19,073 nt of DNA from Candidatus Methanomethylophilaceae archaeon (GTDB taxonomy: Archaea > Thermoplasmatota > Thermoplasmata > Methanomassiliicoccales > Methanomethylophilaceae): contig JAFPVN010000277.1 in assembly GCA_017395275.1 (NCBI GenBank), positions 1 to 19,073 on the forward strand, given 5' to 3'. Numbering within the stretch: the first letter of the stretch is position 1; every line of letters starts with the position of its first letter. Below are positions 1 through 6,346 of this stretch, in pieces. Under the pieces are notes generated by a model. That model worked only from the letters and a program-made list of their open reading frames with translations, made no database searches and had not been told where the DNA came from. The position numbers were made by a program, and so were the translations under genes.

Positions 1-248
1 ATATTTGAATATACTATTGTTATAATTGTTATAATTGTAAAATCTGAATTTAGTGAACATCCGCATAATACGCAATCTTGGAATTATCACATATCCTTCG
101 GGAAACGACTCTTCGGCATCATATGATCGCAGACGATGGCAACGGTCCGGCCCGGAACGGGATACTGCTCCGTCCTGAAACAGATACCTCGGACGGCAAT
201 CTTACCCGTAGCTTCGTTCCTCGTCGGATTGCTCTGTGTCCGACCACC
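1..248. other. Intergenic stretch without a recognisable gene
   Basis: Apart from the AT-rich repeat at its left end, this stretch holds no convincing gene on either strand. The only long plus-strand frame across it continues antisense through the VOC gene and resembles nothing I know. A small inverted repeat (GTCGGA at 223-228, TCCGAC at 239-244, 10-base loop) lies just past the stop of the minus-strand VOC gene and might form a weak 3' hairpin. I see no tRNA-like cloverleaf. Confidence 0.5.
17..40. repeat. 9-bp AT-rich tandem repeat
   Basis: The unit TTGTTATAA occurs at 17-25 and 26-34, and a third partial copy (TTGTAA) follows. The flanking 1-60 is almost entirely A and T, in sharp contrast to the GC-rich genes. 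It could be part of a promoter for a gene left of the window, or an intergenic AT island. Nothing in the sequence decides between these. Confidence 0.55.
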
Positions 249-659
249 CTAGAAGTCAGAGAGCCTCACTTTTCCGAGCCTGTCGACGGCGTTGATCACG
301 TTGCCGTCGCAGTCCCTGAACGATGTGTACACCCCGATGGGGCTGTTCATGGGGTCGCGGACGAAGACCACTCCCTCGTCGATGAGTCTCCTGTGCAGGT
401 CGAACGGGTTGTCCACCCCCAGATATATCCCTGTGTCCACGCCGGCCTTCTCCCTCAGCTCGAAGACTATGACGCAGTCCCCGCGCTTCATGTACAGCCT
501 GTCGCTGTGGCTCTCGAGGACCTCGAAGCCCAGCATGTCGTAGTAGAACTCCGCCGTGGCGACCAGGTCGGTGGAGGGTACGGTCACTGCGCTGACTGTC
601 GTGGGCAGGCCCTCGTTCGTGTACGTGAACTCCCCTCCGTGCGGATCTCCTAGCGGCAT
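249..659 (-). CDS. VOC-fold (glyoxalase/bleomycin-resistance-like) protein
   Basis: This 136-residue protein shows one complete vicinal-oxygen-chelate repeat pair. It has a beta strand (VSAVTVPSTD), the helix-strand signature AEFYYDMLGFEV, a middle strand with CVIVFELRE, the second half opening with GIYLGVDNP, and the typical end FRDCDGNVINAVDR. Known members are small dimeric metalloenzymes or ligand-binding proteins. The metal ligands usual in the family look absent: no His in the first strand, and the closing GN-x-x-E is GNVINA. It may therefore bind a small molecule rather than catalyse a metal-dependent reaction. No substrate can be named. The ATG at 659 lies about 27 bases after a TATA-like box on the same strand, so the message is probably leaderless. 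It is divergent from the Mrp gene. Confidence 0.8.
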   Translation of the reverse strand: MPLGDPHGGEFTYTNEGLPTTVSAVTVPSTDLVATAEFYYDMLGFEVLESHSDRLYMKRGDCVIVFELREKAGVDTGIYLGVDNPFDLHRRLIDEGVVFVRDPMNSPIGVYTSFRDCDGNVINAVDRLGKVRLSDF

Positions 660-681
660 GACTGCGGTATGGACCGCACAG

Positions 682-689
682 CATAAATT
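682..689 (-). promoter_or_regulatory. TATA box for the VOC gene, probably leaderless
   Basis: On the minus strand the sequence reads GGAATTTATGC. Its centre is about 27 bases upstream of the ATG at 659, the usual archaeal TATA-to-start distance. No Shine-Dalgarno motif precedes the ATG, which fits a leaderless transcript. Confidence 0.45.
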
Positions 690-712
690 CCTACTGATTC
701 ACGGAACGATAT

Positions 713-721
713 GGTTTTAAC
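713..721 (+). promoter_or_regulatory. TATA-like box for the Mrp/NifX pair
   Basis: GGTTTTAAC lies about 40 bases upstream of the ATG at 757. This predicts a start of transcription near 744 and a short leader carrying AGGAAG (744-749) as ribosome binding site. The box is weak, so the call is tentative. Confidence 0.35.
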
Positions 722-756
722 AACGATTGCCATACCACGCCACAGGAAGTATAGAA

Positions 757-1569
757 ATGGCAAAACCGATGATCAGCGAAGACGATTTCAAGCTCCAGGA
801 GAGCCTCGGTAAGATCAAGCACGTTATCATAGTCATGAGCGGAAAGGGAGGCGTCGGGAAGAGCACGGTCTCCTCCAACATCGCCATCACCCTCAACCAG
901 AAGGGCTACGAGGTCGGACTCATGGACATAGACATCACCGGACCCAACATCCCCAAGATGTTCGGCGTCGAGGACGAGCAGATCGATGTCGACAACGGAA
1001 GGCTCCTTCCCGTCATCGTCCCCCCGTCACTGAAGATCATGTCCATGGCGTTCCTGCTGCCCAGCAAGGACTCCCCCGTCATCTGGAGGGGACCGGTCAA
1101 GATGACCGCCATCAGGCAGTTCCTCGAGGACGTCAACTGGGGAGAGCTGGACTACCTCGTGGTGGACATGCCTCCGGGAACCGGGGACGAGGCCATCTCG
1201 ATCATACAGCTCATACCCAAGGCCGACGGAGGGGTCATCGTCACCACGCCCCAGGACGTGTCCCTGCTGGATTCGAGGAAATCGATCACCTTCTTCGCCG
1301 AGGCGGAGATCCCGATCATCGGTCTCATCGAGAACATGAGCGGATTCGTCTGCCCCCACTGCGGAGAGGTCACCGACATCTTCAAGTCCGGAGGAGGGGC
1401 GGCCACCGCGGCGGAGTTCAACATCCAGTTCCTCGGCAAGGTCCCGATCGAGCCCGCCATCGTCTCGTCCGGAGACTCCGGTATGCCCATTGTGATCTCC
1501 AACCCCGACAGCGCGTCCGCCAAGGCCTTCGAGGAGATCACCTCGAAGATCATCAAGACGGTCGAGTGA
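757..1569 (+). CDS. apbC: Mrp/NBP35 family Fe-S cluster carrier P-loop ATPase
   Basis: This 270-residue cytosolic ATPase belongs to the Mrp/ApbC/NBP35 family, which binds a [4Fe-4S] cluster at a dimer interface and passes it to apo-proteins. The deviant Walker A motif GKGGVGKST is at residues 29-37. MDIDITGPN (about 56-64) is the family's switch I region, and VVDMPPGTGDE (about 135-145) is the Walker B/switch II region. The cluster-binding CPHC motif is at C199 and C202. Length is typical of the archaeal short form. The ATG at 757 is chosen because AGGAAG sits 8 bases upstream; a TTG at 727 would add ten residues not expected in the family. The next gene overlaps or follows by a few bases, so the two are very likely co-translated. 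Confidence 0.95.
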   Translation: MAKPMISEDDFKLQESLGKIKHVIIVMSGKGGVGKSTVSSNIAITLNQKGYEVGLMDIDITGPNIPKMFGVEDEQIDVDNGRLLPVIVPPSLKIMSMAFLLPSKDSPVIWRGPVKMTAIRQFLEDVNWGELDYLVVDMPPGTGDEAISIIQLIPKADGGVIVTTPQDVSLLDSRKSITFFAEAEIPIIGLIENMSGFVCPHCGEVTDIFKSGGGAATAAEFNIQFLGKVPIEPAIVSSGDSGMPIVISNPDSASAKAFEEITSKIIKTVE

Positions 1570-1571
1570 AC

Positions 1572-1919
1572 ATGAAGATCGGCGTCCTCTCCGACGGACC
1601 CGACCTCGGGTCATGGGTCAGCGACGACTTCGGCCACGCCCCCTTCTTCCTCATCGTGGACAGCGAATCCTACGACTACACGGTCGTGGAGAACGAGTTC
1701 ATGGAGGCAGAGGGTGCGGGCATGAAGGTCGCGGACGCCATCGTCGGACTGGGCGTCGACGCCGTGATCACCGGAGGCATCGGCAGTCACGGCTACAACA
1801 TCCTTACCAAGGCCGGCATCAGAGTGTCCTTCGACGAAGAAGGGACCGTAGAGGAATGCGTCGGCAACCTTCTCAGGAGGATCGAGCGCGAGGAGAAGTT
1901 CGCCAAGATGGGCGAATGA
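1572..1919 (+). CDS. NifX/NifB C-terminal-like (dinitrogenase iron-molybdenum cofactor family) protein
   Basis: This 115-residue single-domain protein has the RNase-H-like fold of the NifX/NafY/NifB C-terminal family. It opens with MKIGVLSD, then DDFGHAPFF near residues 18-26, then AVITGGIGSHGYN near 65-77, which are the usual family landmarks. Known relatives bind Fe-S or FeMo-cofactor precursors; most archaeal copies lie outside nitrogenase clusters and are uncharacterised. Its position directly after the Mrp ATPase supports a role in handling an Fe-S or metal cluster, by inference. The start could be GTG at 1566, overlapping the Mrp stop as GTGA, or ATG at 1572. ATG is preferred because it begins exactly at the family's first strand. 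The stop is one base from the convergent mtxX gene. Confidence 0.85.
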   Translation: MKIGVLSDGPDLGSWVSDDFGHAPFFLIVDSESYDYTVVENEFMEAEGAGMKVADAIVGLGVDAVITGGIGSHGYNILTKAGIRVSFDEEGTVEECVGNLLRRIEREEKFAKMGE

Positions 1920-1920
1920 A

Positions 1921-2640
1921 TCAGCGTTCAGTCAGCTTCATCGCCAGGACTATCGAATCGGTGTAGTCCGTCTTCGCGCGGGACGTGTCGATGAACACCT
2001 TGTCCGTGTTTATGAGCGGAGCGCCCGGTGCTGCGGCTCCCGCAAGGAAGTGCATGATCCTGAAGATGAGATTCCCGGAGATGCCCTCGGGCGCTATGAC
2101 GAGGTCGGCATCGCCGACTATGTTCTCTATGAGGATCTGCCCGTCGTACGCGTCGTAACCTTCCTTCCTCAGGATGTCCACAAGAGCCAGACCGTCATCT
2201 ATGGTCTGATCCACTACCGCGTTGCGGCCCTTGTCGTCGCATCTTCCGCCGGACATTATGGCGATCCTGCTCCCCATCCCCAGCTTCTTGAGGAGGGGCA
2301 TGCACTTGATGACGAGATCGTGCTTCTGTTCCAGGGTCCAGCCTTCGTCTATGCCCACGGGGGCCATGCAGAACAGCCTCCCTCCCTTGGGTTCCAGGAG
2401 CACGATACGCTCCAGTTCGGGGAGTCCGAGCTTCCTCTTCAGTATCGGCAGGAGGACCGACGAGGACATGTTACCCCTGACGGCGGCATCGATCTTACCC
2501 GATACCAGATCGTCGACGAGAGCGTCGGCGTCATCGTAGATGATCACATTCCCGGGGAAGCGCTTGGCGCATGCTTCGACCGCTGTCCTGTCGCCGTGGA
2601 CGCCTATCCCGACCTTCACATCCGGAAGTTCGGAATCCAT
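1921..2640 (-). CDS. mtxX: MtxX-like methanogenesis marker protein (putative marker 4)
   Basis: This 239-residue protein matches what I know of MtxX, a methanogen marker family related to phosphate acyl/acetyl transferases. Its exact reaction is unknown. Visible landmarks are VKVGIGVHGD at the start, AAVRGNMSSS near residues 72-81, MAPVGIDEGW, a central AIMSGGRCDDKGRN segment, and a glycine-rich LAGAAAPGAPLINTDKVFIDTSRA near the end, typical of the PlsX/Pta fold. The ATG at 2640 is chosen because homology begins there, AGGAT precedes it, and a TATA-like box lies upstream. A GTG at 2712 overlapping the flavoprotein stop is the alternative and would add 24 residues. It is last in the L10e operon but may have its own promoter. 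Its presence is the main hint that the organism is a methanogen. Confidence 0.72.
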   Translation of the reverse strand: MDSELPDVKVGIGVHGDRTAVEACAKRFPGNVIIYDDADALVDDLVSGKIDAAVRGNMSSSVLLPILKRKLGLPELERIVLLEPKGGRLFCMAPVGIDEGWTLEQKHDLVIKCMPLLKKLGMGSRIAIMSGGRCDDKGRNAVVDQTIDDGLALVDILRKEGYDAYDGQILIENIVGDADLVIAPEGISGNLIFRIMHFLAGAAAPGAPLINTDKVFIDTSRAKTDYTDSIVLAMKLTER

Positions 2641-2683
2641 GATATCCTGGAAGACCGTCACAGTGCCAGATATGTGTTCGCGG

Positions 2684-2697
2684 ATTAATAAACAATA
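2684..2697 (-). promoter_or_regulatory. Internal TATA-like box before mtxX
   Basis: The minus strand reads TTGTTTATTAATCC between the flavoprotein stop (2709) and the mtxX ATG (2640). A TATA box centred near 2689 predicts transcription from about 2662 and a 20-base leader containing AGGAT. This would let mtxX be expressed separately from the ribosomal operon upstream. Confidence 0.4.
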
Positions 2698-2708
2698 TGC
2701 CGCCGGGC

Positions 2709-3251
2709 TCACCTGAGCGATGTACCCAGTTCATAGGCCTCTTCCAGGGCGGGGTTCCCGTCGATGTCCCCGACATCCTTCACGCCCCTCACGAGAACGG
2801 TGCCGATGCTGTCGAGTTTGAAGAACCTCAGGACCAGTTCGTACTGGCTGAGGATGGAATCGAAAAGATCGGGCAGCTCCGCGGCACCGACCAGCAGGAG
2901 ACCGAGCCTTCTGATCCGGAAGGTGTTCCTGACGGGTGCATGGAGCCTGTCGATGACGGCCTTCAGCTGCGAGCTGATGCCATAGAAGTACACCGGGGAC
3001 GCTATCACCAGTACGTCCGCCTCCGCCAGCTTCCCGTAGATCCATGACATGTCGTCCTTCTGTACACAGAGGTTGCCCTCGGTGGAGAAGCATGCGTTGC
3101 ATCCTCTGCAGGAATCGACCCTCACGTCCGCGACCGATATTATCTCCACATCGTTGTTCCTTCCCGCTCCGTCGGCGAAACTGCGGGCAAGCAGGTCGGT
3201 GTTCCCTCCCTTCCTGACGCTTCCGACGAGGATGACGATCCTGGACGTCGT
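2709..3251 (-). CDS. Iron-sulfur flavoprotein (flavodoxin-fold, FMN reductase family), start codon missing
   Basis: The frame encodes a flavodoxin-like protein of about 175-180 residues. The first strand and phosphate loop RIVILVGSVRKGGNT (3242-3198) is the standard FMN-binding start of the NADPH-dependent FMN reductase / Isf family. The cysteine motif CRGCNACFSTEGNLC (C-x2-C-x2-C-x7-C) follows, as in archaeal iron-sulfur flavoproteins that bind FMN plus [4Fe-4S]. VLVIASPVYFYGISSQLKAV is the next family signature. Between the in-frame stop at 3261-3263 and the cysteine motif there is no ATG or TTG; the first GTG (3149) lies after the FMN loop. A GTG at 3256, overlapping the dph2 stop, is one base out of frame. 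Either the start is non-canonical or one base is missing near 3243-3256. The left boundary given is therefore tentative. Confidence 0.75.
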   Translation of the reverse strand, partial: TTSRIVILVGSVRKGGNTDLLARSFADGAGRNNDVEIISVADVRVDSCRGCNACFSTEGNLCVQKDDMSWIYGKLAEADVLVIASPVYFYGISSQLKAVIDRLHAPVRNTFRIRRLGLLLVGAAELPDLFDSILSQYELVLRFFKLDSIGTVLVRGVKDVGDIDGNPALEEAYELGTSLR

Positions 3252-3252
3252 A

Positions 3253-4239
3253 TCACGGCCTTATCTGATCGAACTCGTAGTCCTCCCACTGCCTGGTACC
3301 GATGACCACCTCGGCCTCCGGTGGGGTCAGCATCGGACGGTCGTAGCGGGCCGCATCGTCCATGGCTATCCTGGGACATGCTGTGCACACGTACGCGTCC
3401 ACGCGATAGGCCATGAGGTTCTGGGGAGAGAGCTCGTTCATGTACGCCTTGTACGCCGCGAATCCCTTGGAACGGATCTTGGCTACCAGCTCGTCGGCCA
3501 GCTTCTCGCGCCTCTGGCCGATCTTGTCGCATACGATCACCAGGAAGCTCTTCGCATCCCTGGCCCTCTGGATCGCAGCGAACCTCTTCCTGAGGATCCT
3601 GTCCCTGACGTCGTCCACCGAACGGAGTTCCCCGGTGACGGGATTGAACACCCTTATCGGCTTGTTGACGCCGAACGCCGCGGCGAGAGGATGGAAGTCG
3701 CCCTCTCCGATGTACAGGAACTCGTCCACTTGATCGGCCACGGCGTATGCGGATGTGCAGTTGCATCCCAGGACCTGTCCGGGATAGCATATCCTGTCGT
3801 CGCCCTTCCCGACGGCGACGGCCTTTCCCGCGGACCTCAGGACCTCCTCCGCCTGGGCTATGAGCTTGATGTACTGGACGGTGGCCAGTATCCCTACTCT
3901 GTCGCCCAATGAATCCGCGACACTGGCAAGGCTGCCGCGGATGTCGAGGGGCATGTCCGCCTCTATGTACAGGACGTCCGGATCGTCCCCCTGTGAGGGG
4001 ATCGGCGAATGGCCGAAATGGACCAGGCCGTCGGCCAGGTCCTTGTATCTGATGAAAAGATCGCAGGCGCCGTAGCACGGATCGCCCAGAATCACACAGT
4101 CTGCCCCGGTCTCCCGGGTAAGGAAATCAACAACCTCCGTCGCCCGGACCTTGAGGCCCTCGGGCAACTGGAGTGCGACAGAGGCATAGCCTCTGCCGCG
4201 AACCCACTCTGCAATGTACTCGAGTCTGAGATCGAACAT
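3253..4239 (-). CDS. dph2: Diphthamide biosynthesis enzyme Dph2 (archaeal, 3-amino-3-carboxypropyl transferase)
   Basis: This 328-residue protein is the archaeal Dph2 type. It cleaves S-adenosylmethionine at its [4Fe-4S] cluster to give an aminocarboxypropyl radical, which is transferred to a histidine of elongation factor 2 as the first step of diphthamide synthesis. The three pseudo-repeated domains are visible, each with a cysteine expected to ligate the cluster: DPCYGACD (C55/C59), VLGCNC (C159/C161) and CTACPRIA (C285/C288). LPEGLK at about residues 25-30 and FGHSPIP at about 75-81 are further family landmarks. Length is as expected. The ATG directly abuts the stop of rpl10e, and the stop TGA shares bases with a GTG for the next gene, so it sits inside a compact operon devoted partly to translation. 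Confidence 0.93.
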   Translation of the reverse strand: MFDLRLEYIAEWVRGRGYASVALQLPEGLKVRATEVVDFLTRETGADCVILGDPCYGACDLFIRYKDLADGLVHFGHSPIPSQGDDPDVLYIEADMPLDIRGSLASVADSLGDRVGILATVQYIKLIAQAEEVLRSAGKAVAVGKGDDRICYPGQVLGCNCTSAYAVADQVDEFLYIGEGDFHPLAAAFGVNKPIRVFNPVTGELRSVDDVRDRILRKRFAAIQRARDAKSFLVIVCDKIGQRREKLADELVAKIRSKGFAAYKAYMNELSPQNLMAYRVDAYVCTACPRIAMDDAARYDRPMLTPPEAEVVIGTRQWEDYEFDQIRP

Positions 4240-4758
4240 TTAGTTCAGAAGCTCAGCGCCCTTGTCCACGTCGATGTAGCAGGGGGTGGGGTACTTCATT
4301 GAGGCCTTCCACAGTGCGAGCTTGGCGGTCTTTGCGACTGCGGGGGTGCAGGAGACGGTCAGGATGACCTGGTTGCACTCGAGCCTTGCTGCGGTTCCGA
4401 CATTCTTTCCGAATGCCTGCCTCATTCCGCTCGAAACACGGTCCGCTCCTGCGCCGGTTGCGAGCTTGTTCTCCCTGAGGACGATGTGGGGGTAGACCCT
4501 GACCTTCAGGTGATAGTTGGCGATTCCGGCGTCCTTGTTGAGGAGCCTGTTCGCTGCGATACGTCCTGCCTCAAGCGAGGTGTGCCTGATCTGGACGCGG
4601 TTCTTGACCTTGAGGGACATTGTGATGGGGAACTCGTCTGTGAGGTTTCCCATGTCATACTGCTGGATCCTGTTGTTGGGAACTCCACCCATGAACTTTC
4701 TGCGGGTGTAGGCCATTCCCTTGACCTGTCTGTACATTGATGCGGGCTTTCTTGCCAT
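4240..4758 (-). CDS. rpl10e: Large-subunit ribosomal protein L10e (uL16 family)
   Basis: This 172-residue protein is the archaeal/eukaryotic L10e, equivalent to bacterial L16, which sits near the A- and P-site tRNAs on the 50S subunit. The start MARKPASMYRQVKG and the segments YTRRKFMGGVPNNRI and LLNKDAGIANYHLKVRVYPH are characteristic, as is GAGADRVSSGMRQAFGK. The ATG at 4758 is chosen over GTG at 4767 because the family begins MARKP and the strong motif AGGTGG ends six bases upstream. It heads the operon with dph2, the flavoprotein and mtxX. A clear TATA box lies upstream. Confidence 0.97.
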   Translation of the reverse strand: MARKPASMYRQVKGMAYTRRKFMGGVPNNRIQQYDMGNLTDEFPITMSLKVKNRVQIRHTSLEAGRIAANRLLNKDAGIANYHLKVRVYPHIVLRENKLATGAGADRVSSGMRQAFGKNVGTAARLECNQVILTVSCTPAVAKTAKLALWKASMKYPTPCYIDVDKGAELLN

Positions 4759-4799
4759 TAATACCACCTATATGATATCGTGCAGGGAGTGACAACCTC

Positions 4800-4816
4800 C
4801 AATTTATATTAAAAGG
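4800..4816 (-). promoter_or_regulatory. TATA box for the rpl10e operon
   Basis: On the minus strand the sequence reads CCTTTTAATATAAATTG, a strong archaeal TATA box. Its centre near 4807 predicts transcription from about 4780 and a leader of some 20 bases ending in AGGTGG and the ATG at 4758. Confidence 0.65.
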
Positions 4817-4857
4817 TTATGGGCTCTCCGCGGTTTCTCTGGGTTGCCCATCTTTCA

Positions 4858-4874
4858 CTATAATATATATTTTA
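4858..4874 (+). promoter_or_regulatory. TATA box upstream of the 4959 gene
   Basis: CTATAATATATATTTTA forms an AT island in GC-rich surroundings and predicts a transcription start near 4892. A second, shorter TATA-like motif (ATTATAAG, 4915-4922) lies closer to the gene, so two alternative starts are possible. A short inverted repeat (CCGGG at 4888-4892, CCCGG at 4899-4903) lies between them. Confidence 0.5.
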
Positions 4875-4958
4875 CCGACACGGGGCCCCGGGAACGTGCC
4901 CGGAAGATGCAAGGATTATAAGGTCAGGCTTACATTCGGGTACCAGGGTGCATAATCG

Positions 4959-5975
4959 ATGAGAGACTTCACGGTCAACGTAATCTCCAACAAAGAGGGG
5001 GGAAAGGTCCCCGTATACCTTGCAGGACAGGTCATGGTGGACATTCAGCAGATAATCATGGACGTAGGGGAGTATCTCACGTCCAGGGCGCTGAGGATCC
5101 AGAAATCCATGAAGAGGGAGCTCCTCTCGAGATTCGTCCTGTACATGGGGGCAGACGGGGGGATCGTCCTCGACACCGCCGTCGACAAGCCCGAGGTGGA
5201 GAGGTTCGGCAACATCGTCGATGATGCACTGGCACTTACGGAGAGCACCATGGAGGCCATGGGCTCCGGAGCGGGCGGGTACTGGATGGAGGACAACTAC
5301 GCCGACGCGTTCTACAGGAAGCACATCATCTACGACCTGGTGGCGCTGGACGAGCACATGTCCGCCTTCCCCGAGTGCACCCTCATGTTCGGCCCCGCCG
5401 GCAGCCCCAAGAAGTTCGGGCACGTGGACGTCGAGAAGCTCTACTCGTACGTGAAGGAGAAGGGCAACATCGGCACCGGCGCCGTGGTCGGCACCATCAC
5501 GGCATCCCAGTCCAAGTCCAAGGGCACCAGGCTCAGCCTCGTCTGCGGAGACGAGAAGGTCAAGCTGAGCTTCGCCGACGGCGACTCCGAGAAGGCAGCG
5601 CTGGCACTTGTGGATTCCGGACCCGTCATCATCGGCGGTCAGACCGTCGTGGACGACGAGGGCAACCTCATCGAGATCAGGCAGGCCGGAGGGGTAACCC
5701 CCGCCAAGACCATACAGTTCCAGAGGCTCGTCGCGAGCAACGGCGACATCAACCTCACCAATCCCGTGAAGGCGGTGATCAACTACACCCCGGGCACATG
5801 GAACCTCAGGAACGAGGAGACCGGCGTATCCGTAAGGCACCCCACGTGGGACGCGGCGGTGCAGGCCTTCCACGACCAGATGGTGTTCCTGTGGACGCAG
5901 TACGCGGACGACGACAGGCCGCTCGAGGGCGAGGAAGCCGAGATAAGGGACTACATCAAGGGCCTCACCCAATAA
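4959..5975 (+). CDS. Unrecognised two-part protein, conserved-looking, function unknown
   Basis: I do not recognise this 338-residue soluble protein. Residues 1-165 look mostly helical, with two strands early (FTVNVISNKEG, KVPVYLAGQVMVDIQQII) and a short strand FVLYMGADGGIVLDTA. Residues 170-265 look beta-rich, with TGAVVGTITA, RLSLVCGDEKVKLSFA and GPVIIGGQTVVDDEGNLIEI, like a small barrel or OB-like module. The last 50 residues (from about 289, GVSVRHPTWDAAVQAFHDQ...) resemble the strand-helix pattern of HicB-like antitoxin domains, ending in a charged helix. It has no signal peptide, no membrane segment and no obvious catalytic motif. It stands alone between a divergent ribosomal operon and rnp4, with its own promoter. 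Codon use matches its neighbours, so there is no sign of recent transfer. Confidence 0.85.
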   Translation: MRDFTVNVISNKEGGKVPVYLAGQVMVDIQQIIMDVGEYLTSRALRIQKSMKRELLSRFVLYMGADGGIVLDTAVDKPEVERFGNIVDDALALTESTMEAMGSGAGGYWMEDNYADAFYRKHIIYDLVALDEHMSAFPECTLMFGPAGSPKKFGHVDVEKLYSYVKEKGNIGTGAVVGTITASQSKSKGTRLSLVCGDEKVKLSFADGDSEKAALALVDSGPVIIGGQTVVDDEGNLIEIRQAGGVTPAKTIQFQRLVASNGDINLTNPVKAVINYTPGTWNLRNEETGVSVRHPTWDAAVQAFHDQMVFLWTQYADDDRPLEGEEAEIRDYIKGLTQ

Positions 5976-5979
5976 GGGA

Positions 5980-6017
5980 AATATTATTAAGGCCGTGCTG
6001 TTAGCACTGGACCAGTG
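5980..6017 (+). promoter_or_regulatory. TATA box and palindrome before rnp4
   Basis: AATATTATTAAGG (5981-5993) is a TATA box predicting transcription from about 6013. Just at that point lies a perfect palindrome, CACTGG-A-CCAGTG (6005-6017), overlapped by a small hairpin GTGCT-GTT-AGCAC (5995-6007). The palindrome could be an operator or a 5' RNA structure for the rnp4-yhbY-serS operon. Confidence 0.45.
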
Positions 6018-6025
6018 GAACGCAC

Positions 6026-6346
6026 ATGTCGAGACGCCGCATATCCAACGATAGGATCGAGAAGATAGCGGCAGAGCGCGTATCGAAGCTCGCATCGCTG
6101 TCCCAGGCCGCCCTCAGGGACGGGAGGGAGGACAGGGCGAGGAGATACGTGACCATTGCACTCCGCATCTGCCAGAAGACCCGTATCTCCATGCCGGAGG
6201 GATTCGTCTTCTGCAAGAAATGCCGCCTGCCGCTCATACCCGGGGTCAACCAGAGGGTAAGGGTCAGCAGGGAAAGGGTAATAAGCACGTGCGGGGCATG
6301 CGGGAACATAAGGCGTATGCCGTACATCAGGGAGAAACGTACATGA
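6026..6346 (+). CDS. rnp4: Ribonuclease P protein component 4 (Rpp21/Rpr2 family)
   Basis: This 106-residue basic protein is the archaeal RNase P subunit homologous to eukaryotic Rpp21. It acts with Rnp1 (Rpp29) on the specificity domain of the RNase P RNA during tRNA 5' maturation. The N-terminal half is helical and arginine-rich (RIEKIAAERVSKLASL, ARRYVTIALRICQKT). The C-terminal half is a zinc ribbon with C63-x2-C66 and C89-x2-C92. Length is typical. The stop overlaps the ATG of the next gene as ATGA, showing tight translational coupling. The rnp4-yhbY pairing is a recurring archaeal arrangement. Confidence 0.93.
   Translation: MSRRRISNDRIEKIAAERVSKLASLSQAALRDGREDRARRYVTIALRICQKTRISMPEGFVFCKKCRLPLIPGVNQRVRVSRERVISTCGACGNIRRMPYIREKRT

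Noticed and set aside
17..40. Possible start of a CRISPR array
   Set aside because: The 9-bp units are directly adjacent with no spacers and are simple AT-rich sequence.
78..248. A possible small gene or tRNA left of the VOC gene
   Set aside because: No cloverleaf can be drawn, minus-strand frames are broken by stops, and the plus-strand frame continues as antisense of the VOC gene.
3140..4078. A 312-codon minus-strand frame overlapping dph2 and the start of the flavoprotein
   Set aside because: Arginine- and glycine-rich shadow in a different frame of dph2. It does cover the out-of-frame GTG 3256 region but gives no flavodoxin sequence.
4878..4903. GC-rich palindromes as a riboswitch before the 4959 gene
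   Set aside because: The stems are only 5 bp, with no conserved aptamer motif that I can recognise. They are too short to call.
4872..6095. A 407-codon minus-strand frame opposite the unknown protein at 4959
   Set aside because: Low-complexity V/L/H-rich translation typical of antisense shadow; it also crosses the promoter of the plus-strand gene. The plus frame has balanced composition and plausible secondary structure.
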